Of a stretch of DNA of 64,000 nt, positions 63,885-64,000 are shown one piece after another. Under the pieces are notes generated by a model. That model worked only from the letters and a program-made list of their open reading frames with translations. It was not told the DNA's origin and did not search any database. Source of the stretch: Symbiodinium natans (taxonomy: Eukaryota > Sar > Dinophyceae > Suessiales > Symbiodiniaceae); assembly GCA_905221605.1 (NCBI GenBank), contig CAJNDS010001112.1:2716812-2780811 (forward strand), written 5' to 3'. The position numbers and the translations under genes are program-made. Every line of letters starts with the position of its first letter. Position 1 is the stretch's first letter.

Positions 63885-64000
63885 AGGATACCAGAGTTAT
63901 GAGAACCAGAGGTTAGGAAGGGACCCGTGCCGGTATTGTGTCTGTCGTGTCGTGTATCCCTGAACTAGTGGCTGGAGCTAGCCGTGCAAACCCCAGATCT

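Larger units (their letters stand above)
28704..64000. repeat. interspersed telomere-type repeats, both orientations
   Basis: Several dozen arrays of 2-15 units of TTTAGGG or CCCTAAA lie in this stretch; a few weaker ones occur from 540 bp onwards. The longest C-strand arrays are about 32949-33045, 35884-35958, 39300-39440, 40376-40450 and 50535-50698. Long G-strand arrays include about 35264-35335, 41840-41948, 43310-43381, 47868-47941 and 62756-62812. They are internal, alternate in orientation and lie mainly in introns, so this is not a chromosome end. The 7-mer is the telomere repeat of plants and of dinoflagellates. Confidence 0.9.

Noticed and set aside
28704-64000. A chromosome end (true telomere)
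   Set aside because: Arrays are short, alternate in orientation and lie between exons of genes; no terminal uninterrupted array is present.

Overview
This is a piece of a dinoflagellate nuclear genome. Three independent observations support that. First, a 19-base exact match to the dinoflagellate spliced leader lies at 57218-57236, directly 5' of a gene copy. Second, exons whose reading frames join cleanly show that many introns start with GC instead of GT (and perhaps a few with GA) and end in AG. Third, plant/dinoflagellate-type telomere repeats (TTTAGGG/CCCTAAA) are scattered through the window, mostly inside introns. Every exon I can support is on the + strand, which fits the long one-directional gene runs known in this group. 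Most exons are only 50-150 bases long, so whole proteins were reconstructed by checking reading phase across introns. Many real exons are shorter than any long open frame.

Layout. 0-6.5 kb: G-rich tandem repeats and microsatellites, the 3' ends of two small membrane-protein genes (ending at 2185 and 4562), an uninterrupted ubiquitin-like plus SPRY-domain gene (4908-5717), and a two-exon gene end (6022-6517). 8.3-16.5 kb: a many-exon gene for an ankyrin-repeat protein kinase, with the kinase domain traceable from the glycine loop to subdomain XI. 17.4-21.4 kb: small TM and zinc-ribbon-like ORFs, then a multi-exon gene ending in a Cys/His-rich domain (stop at 21403). 23.1-28.6 kb: AT-rich sequence, an assembly gap (23901-24000), a pyrimidine-rich block of nested tandem repeats, and a 587-bp tandem duplication carrying a conserved ORF.

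28.7-64 kb: the telomere-repeat-rich part. It holds the pore/S6 and EF-hand portion of a voltage-gated cation channel (31672-36523), a multi-pass membrane protein of unknown function (38925-48246), several smaller multi-exon genes (49.0-50.5, 58.9-59.5, 60.2-61.7 and 62.7-63.8 kb), a spliced-leader-tagged and frameshifted retrocopy (57218-57763), many short hairpin elements, and a 4.19-kb element with perfect 31-bp terminal inverted repeats (52027-56212).

The most striking feature is how the telomere-like arrays sit relative to exons. TTTAGGG arrays tend to start right after an exon, sometimes forming the donor site itself, and CCCTAAA arrays tend to end right before an exon, sometimes forming the acceptor. 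Many introns are therefore capped by an inverted pair of arrays that could fold the intron into a stem and bring its ends together. I found no tRNA, rRNA, CRISPR array or recognisable transposase.
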